From Gammaproteobacteria bacterium (lineage in GTDB: Bacteria; Pseudomonadota; Gammaproteobacteria; Pseudomonadales; JADFDG01): a DNA stretch of 64,000 bases. Under the pieces are notes generated by a model. The model did no database searches. It was not told the origin of the DNA and saw nothing but the letters and a program-made list of their open reading frames with translations. Position numbers and translations under genes: made by a program. Positions within the stretch are counted from its first letter, which is position 1; each line of letters begins with the position of its first letter. The stretch is taken from the NCBI GenBank assembly GCA_018262975.1, contig JADFDG010000009.1, positions 1-64,000 of the forward strand. Reading direction: 5' to 3'. This document shows positions 60,177 through 64,000 of the stretch, piece by piece.

Positions 60177-60199
60177 AAAGGGGGCCTGGCCCCCTTTTT
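60177..60199 (+). terminator. Hairpin/attenuator between rpsB and tsf
   Basis: AAAGGGGG, CCTGG, CCCCCTTT followed by TT. Partial termination here would make more S2 than EF-Ts message, as known for this operon in E. coli. Confidence 0.85.
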
Positions 60200-60260
60200 C
60201 GAACCTGCCGCCACGCCCCACCCGCAACAGATCTAGCCAACCGAATTTGAGGTAACGACG

Positions 60261-61127
60261 ATGGAAATTACCGCTGGCCTTGTAAAGGAACTGCGCGAGC
60301 GCACCGGCCTGGGCATGATGGAGTGCAAGAAGGCGCTGGTTGAAGCCAATGGCGACATCGAGCTGGCCATTGATAACCTGCGCAAGTCCGGCCAGGCCAA
60401 GGCTGCCAAAAAGGCCGGCCGTACCGCCGCCGAAGGCACCGTGGTTGTCGCCGTGGAATCCAACGGCAAGGCCGGCATGATGGCCGAGGTGAACTGCGAG
60501 ACCGACTTCGTCGGCCGCGACGCTTCCTTCACCGCCTTCGCCCAGCAGGTCGTGCACGCCGCGCTGCAGTCGGGTGAAACCGACGTGGCCAAGCTGATGG
60601 CCGCCAACAACGGCGAGCTGGAAGCTGCCCGCCTGGCGCTGGTGCAGAAGATCGGCGAGAACATCCAGGTGCGCCGCCTCGCGAAGATCGAGGGCGACAT
60701 CGTGGGCGCCTACATCCACAGCGGCAAGATCGGCGTGCTCACCAGCCTGGCCGGCGGCAACGTCGATCTGTCCAAGGACATCGCCATGCACGTGGCCGCC
60801 GCCAACCCGCAGGTGGTCAACCCGGCCGACGTGTCGGCCGACGTGCTGGCCAAGGAAAAGGAAATCTACACCGCCAAGGCCGCCGAGTCCGGCAAGCCGG
60901 CCAACATCATCGAGAAGATGGTGGAAGGCTCGCTGCGCAAGTTCCTCGCCGAGGTGAGCCTGGTCGAGCAGGCCTTCGTCAAGGACCCGGACACCAAGGT
61001 CGGCGACCTGGTGAAGAAGCACGGCGCGACCGTCAACGCGTTCGTCCGCTTCGAGGTGGGCGAGGGCATCGAGAAGGAAGAAGTGGACTTCGCGGCGGAA
61101 GTCGCCGCGATGACCAAGGGCGCATAA
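60261..61127 (+). CDS. tsf: Translation elongation factor Ts
   Basis: 288 residues. [26 protein letters not shown] and the EF-Tu-contacting ETDFVGRD are diagnostic. Acts as the nucleotide exchange factor of EF-Tu. Confidence 0.98.
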   Translation: MEITAGLVKELRERTGLGMMECKKALVEANGDIELAIDNLRKSGQAKAAKKAGRTAAEGTVVVAVESNGKAGMMAEVNCETDFVGRDASFTAFAQQVVHAALQSGETDVAKLMAANNGELEAARLALVQKIGENIQVRRLAKIEGDIVGAYIHSGKIGVLTSLAGGNVDLSKDIAMHVAAANPQVVNPADVSADVLAKEKEIYTAKAAESGKPANIIEKMVEGSLRKFLAEVSLVEQAFVKDPDTKVGDLVKKHGATVNAFVRFEVGEGIEKEEVDFAAEVAAMTKGA

Positions 61128-61137
61128 TGCTCCCGCC

Positions 61138-61195
61138 GGCGGCGCCTTCGGGCGCCGCCTTTGCGATGGGCCCGCTGTTACCGGCGGGCCGTTTT
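61138..61195 (+). terminator. Tandem hairpins after tsf
   Basis: First: GGCGGCGCC, TTCG, GGCGCCGCC then TTT (61138-61162). Second: GGCCCGC and complement around an 8-nt loop then GTTTT (61169-61195). Together a likely terminator ahead of pyrH. Confidence 0.8.
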
Positions 61196-61226
61196 ACACT
61201 GAATGCCTGTCCGAAGAGGTGACGCC

Positions 61227-61961
61227 ATGGCCGCCGGCAACGATCGCCAGCCGAAATACCGCCGCATCCTGCTGAAACTCTCCGGCGAGGCGCTGGCCGG
61301 CAACGAGGGCTTCGGCATCGACCCGAAGGTGCTCGACCGCATGGCGCTGGAGATCGGCCAGCTGCGCGGCATCGGCGTGCAGGTGGGCATGGTGCTGGGC
61401 GGCGGCAACCTGTTCCGCGGCAAGGCGCTCAGCGAGGCGGGCCTGGACCGCGTCGCCGGCGACTACATGGGCATGCTCGCCACCGTGATGAACGGCCTGG
61501 CCATGCGCGACGCGCTGGAACGCTCCAACATCCGTTGCCGCCTGATGAGCGCCATCCCCATGAGCGGCATCGTCGAGCACTACGACCATCGCCGCGCCTC
61601 GCGTTACCTCGACGAGGGCGAGGTGGTGATCTTTTCCGCCGGCACCGGCAACCCGTTCTTCACCACCGACACCGCGGCCTGCCTGCGCGGCATCGAGGTC
61701 GACTGCGACCTGGTGCTGAAGGCCACCAAGGTGGACGGGATCTACGACGCCGATCCCAAGCGCAACCCCGAAGCGAAGAAGTTCGACCGCCTGACCTTCG
61801 ACGAAGTGCTGGACCGCAAGCTGGAAGTGATGGACCTCACCGCCATCTGCCTGTGCCGCGACCATGACATGCCGCTGCGCGTGTTCGACATGAACAAGAC
61901 CGGCGCGCTGGTCAACATCATGGTCGGTGGCAACGAAGGAACCCTGGTCGAGCGCGGCTGA
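61227..61961 (+). CDS. pyrH: UMP kinase
   Basis: 244 residues. ATG 61227 is preferred over ATG 61203 because GAGGTGA lies 6 bp upstream. Amino-acid-kinase fold: [39 protein letters not shown] and [13 protein letters not shown]. Phosphorylates UMP to UDP. Confidence 0.96.
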   Translation: MAAGNDRQPKYRRILLKLSGEALAGNEGFGIDPKVLDRMALEIGQLRGIGVQVGMVLGGGNLFRGKALSEAGLDRVAGDYMGMLATVMNGLAMRDALERSNIRCRLMSAIPMSGIVEHYDHRRASRYLDEGEVVIFSAGTGNPFFTTDTAACLRGIEVDCDLVLKATKVDGIYDADPKRNPEAKKFDRLTFDEVLDRKLEVMDLTAICLCRDHDMPLRVFDMNKTGALVNIMVGGNEGTLVERG

Positions 61962-61996
61962 GCGCAGGCCACAAGAGACAACCGGAGGGACTGACC

Positions 61997-62557
61997 ATGA
62001 CGATCAACGACATCAAGAAAGACGCCGACGTCCGCATGAAGAAGTGCCTCGAGGCGCTCGACGTCGCGTTCAAGAAGATCCGCACCGGCCGCGCCAACCC
62101 GTCCATCCTGGATTCGGTGCGCGTGAACTACTACGGCCAGGAGACCCCGCTCAGCGGCGTCGCCCAGATCACCGTGGAAGACTCGCGCACGCTGTCGATC
62201 TCGCCGTGGGAAAAGACCATGGTCACCGAGATCGAGAAGGCCATCCTCAAGAGCGACCTGGGCCTCAACCCGAACACCGCCGGCACCGTGATCCGCCTGA
62301 TCATGCCGGCGCTGACCGAGGAGACCCGCAAGGACATGATCAAGGTTGCCCGTGGCGAGGCCGAGCACGCCCGCGTGGCGGTGCGCAACGTGCGTCGCGA
62401 CGCCAACAACCACCTCAAGGCCCTGCTCAAGGACAAGAAGGTGAGCGAGGACGAGGAGCGTGCCGCCCAGGACGACGTGCAGAAGCTCACCGACAAGTTC
62501 ATCGCCGAGATCGACGGCAACCTGAAGAAGAAGGAACAGGACCTGCTGGCCGTCTGA
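61997..62557 (+). CDS. frr: Ribosome recycling factor
   Basis: 186 residues. [23 protein letters not shown] and the [18 protein letters not shown] helix are typical. Works with EF-G after termination. Confidence 0.98.
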   Translation: MTINDIKKDADVRMKKCLEALDVAFKKIRTGRANPSILDSVRVNYYGQETPLSGVAQITVEDSRTLSISPWEKTMVTEIEKAILKSDLGLNPNTAGTVIRLIMPALTEETRKDMIKVARGEAEHARVAVRNVRRDANNHLKALLKDKKVSEDEERAAQDDVQKLTDKFIAEIDGNLKKKEQDLLAV

Positions 62558-62596
62558 CGGCCGGCAGTTCCCTTCTTCGCGTCACGGGATGACCGC

Positions 62597-63373
62597 GTGA
62601 GCAATCCAGCCAATCCGCACTCGGCGGCCCCCGACATCGACAGCTGGCGGCGCGACGGCGTGCCGCGCCATGTTGCGGTGATCATGGACGGCAACAACCG
62701 CTGGGCGCGCCGCCGCGGCCTGCCCGGCCGTGCCGGCCACGAGGCCGGCGAGCGTGCGCTGCGCGACCTGGTCGAGCACGCCGGCCGCCGCGGCGTGGAA
62801 GCACTCACGGTGTTCGCGTTTTCCAGCGAGAACTGGCGGCGTCCGCCCGAGGAAGTGAACGCGCTGATGCAGCTGTTCGTGGGCGCGCTGGCCAAACGTG
62901 TCCCGGAACTGCATGCCAACGGCATCCGCCTGCGCTTCATCGGCGAACTGGCGGCGTTTTCCGACGAGATCCGTGCCGGCATCGCCGACGCCGAGCGCGT
63001 CACCGCCGGCAACACCACCCTGCACCTGTCGGTGGCGGTGAACTACGGCGGCCAGTGGGACATCGCCCAGGCCGCGCGCGCGCTGGCGCGCGAAGTGGCC
63101 GCCGGCACGCTGAAGGCCGATGAGATCGACGAAGCCCGCCTGGGCGCGCGCGTCATGCTCGCCGACCTGCCGCCGCCTGACCTGCTGATCCGTACCGGCG
63201 GTGAGCTGCGCATCTCCAATTTCATGCTGTGGCAGACCGCCTACAGCGAATTCCATTTCAGCGACGAGCTGTGGCCGGACTTCGGCGCCGAGGCGTTCGA
63301 CGCCGCGCTGGCCGACTATGCGCGTCGCCAGCGCCGCTTCGGTCGCTCCGGCGCCGAACTCGGACAGGACTGA
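62597..63373 (+). CDS. uppS: Undecaprenyl diphosphate synthase
   Basis: 258 residues, GTG start. Catalytic Asp in VAVIMDGNNRWARRRGLPGRAGHEAGE, then TVFAFSSENWRRP and the C-terminal RTGGELRISNFMLWQTAYSEFHF. Makes the C55 lipid carrier for peptidoglycan and other polymers. Confidence 0.97.
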   Translation: MSNPANPHSAAPDIDSWRRDGVPRHVAVIMDGNNRWARRRGLPGRAGHEAGERALRDLVEHAGRRGVEALTVFAFSSENWRRPPEEVNALMQLFVGALAKRVPELHANGIRLRFIGELAAFSDEIRAGIADAERVTAGNTTLHLSVAVNYGGQWDIAQAARALAREVAAGTLKADEIDEARLGARVMLADLPPPDLLIRTGGELRISNFMLWQTAYSEFHFSDELWPDFGAEAFDAALADYARRQRRFGRSGAELGQD

Positions 63374-63383
63374 GGACATCCCC

Positions 63384-64000
63384 ATGCTCTGGCAACGCGT
63401 GGTCACGGCGCTGCTGCTGTTGCCGCTCATCCTCGGCGCGATTTTCTTCCTGCCCAACGACTGGTTCGCGCTGGCCATGGTGGTGCCGGTGCTGATCGCC
63501 GGCCGCGAGTGGGCCGCCATGGCGAAAGTGTGCAAGTACACCTTCCCCGCGCTGTTGCTCGTCGCGCTGGCACTCATGCACGTGGCCGCCGGCGCAGTGG
63601 CCACGGCCGTACCGGCAGCCACCACGGCCTTGTCGCCGCTGGCCACCGGCGTGCTCACCGTTACCGCGTTTTTCTGGCTGGTTGCCCTGTATCTCGTGGT
63701 CCGCTACCCGGCCGTCACCGCCTGGGCGAAGAACCGCGCGCTGATGTACGCGGTCGGCCTGCTGTTGCTGGTACCCGCCTGGTACGCGGTGGTGCACCTG
63801 CAGGGCATGGGCGGCTGGGTGCTGCTGGGCGCCTTCGTGATCGTCTGGGGTGCCGACGTGGGGGCCTATTTCGCCGGTCGTGCCTTCGGCAAGCGCAAGC
63901 TGGCGCCGGCGGTGAGCCCGGGCAAGTCGGTGGAGGGCGCCGTCGGCGGCGCGCTGCTGACACTGGCGATTGCCTTCGGCGTCGCGCAGTACCTGGGCCT
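63384..64000 (+). CDS. cdsA: Phosphatidate cytidylyltransferase (3' partial)
   Basis: Open to the window edge, about 205 residues present. MLWQRVVTALLLLPLILGAIF begins a polytopic membrane protein. VWGADVGAYFAGRAFGKRKLAPAVSPGKSVEG is the conserved CdsA region. Makes CDP-diacylglycerol. The start is 10 bp after uppS. Confidence 0.93.
   Translation, partial: MLWQRVVTALLLLPLILGAIFFLPNDWFALAMVVPVLIAGREWAAMAKVCKYTFPALLLVALALMHVAAGAVATAVPAATTALSPLATGVLTVTAFFWLVALYLVVRYPAVTAWAKNRALMYAVGLLLLVPAWYAVVHLQGMGGWVLLGAFVIVWGADVGAYFAGRAFGKRKLAPAVSPGKSVEGAVGGALLTLAIAFGVAQYLG

Overview
The window is GC-rich bacterial chromosome, probably from a gammaproteobacterium near the Xanthomonadales/Nevskiales/Pseudomonas side. 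The basis is the order dapC-yffB-dapD beside glnD-map-rpsB-tsf-pyrH-frr-uppS-cdsA, YaeQ, DbpA, a PA4780-type RIO kinase, sigma-54 nitrogen promoters and GTAG-type REP sequences. No rRNA, tRNA, CRISPR array or phage was seen.

Layout. 1-697: right end of an IS21-family element (istB) that has cut a VOC-family gene. 970-11499: small envelope genes (two RDD proteins, PEGA lipoprotein, thioredoxin-like protein, lipase-like hydrolase, ferric-reductase-like protein) with yedK and rsgA; the stretch of about 3.9-5.9 kb is lower in GC and mostly unrecognised. 11872-14025: a diheme c-type lipoprotein resembling the rubber oxygenases RoxA/RoxB. 14188-18976: unknown genes, a MerR regulator divergent from a DUF2938-DUF2798 pair, an EmrE-type efflux protein, DUF2750 and DUF2059 proteins. 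18986-23593: manC divergent from two GH130 genes. 23630-32215: DUF2202 protein, rhomboid protease, PAS-GGDEF protein, truncated globin, SseB-like protein, Atm1-type ABC exporter, small proteins, dapE.

32297-43573 is a complete assimilatory nitrate system: nasT, nrtABC-like transporter, a porin, nirB, nirD and nasA. All three transcription units have a -24/-12 sigma-54 promoter (GG-N10-GC). The nrtA and nirB leaders each end in nearly the same intrinsic terminator just before the gene, which fits NasT antitermination. An NtrC-like dyad lies upstream of each. No nasS partner is visible in the window.

43495-52910: yaeQ, a methyltransferase-kinase-helicase run, and an RND efflux pair preceded by G-tract dyads. 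52976-64000: lysine/peptidoglycan genes (dapD, yffB, dapC), the nitrogen sensor glnD, then the conserved map-rpsB-tsf-pyrH-frr-uppS-cdsA block, cut by the window edge.

Three themes repay a closer look. First, the two-layer control of nitrate assimilation (sigma-54/NtrC for initiation, leader attenuation for elongation). Second, REP/REPIN elements whose GTAG end supplies the stop codon of two genes, with a degenerate copy inside the RND pump reading frame. Third, the GH130-ManC group, whose likely shared metabolite is mannose-1-phosphate.
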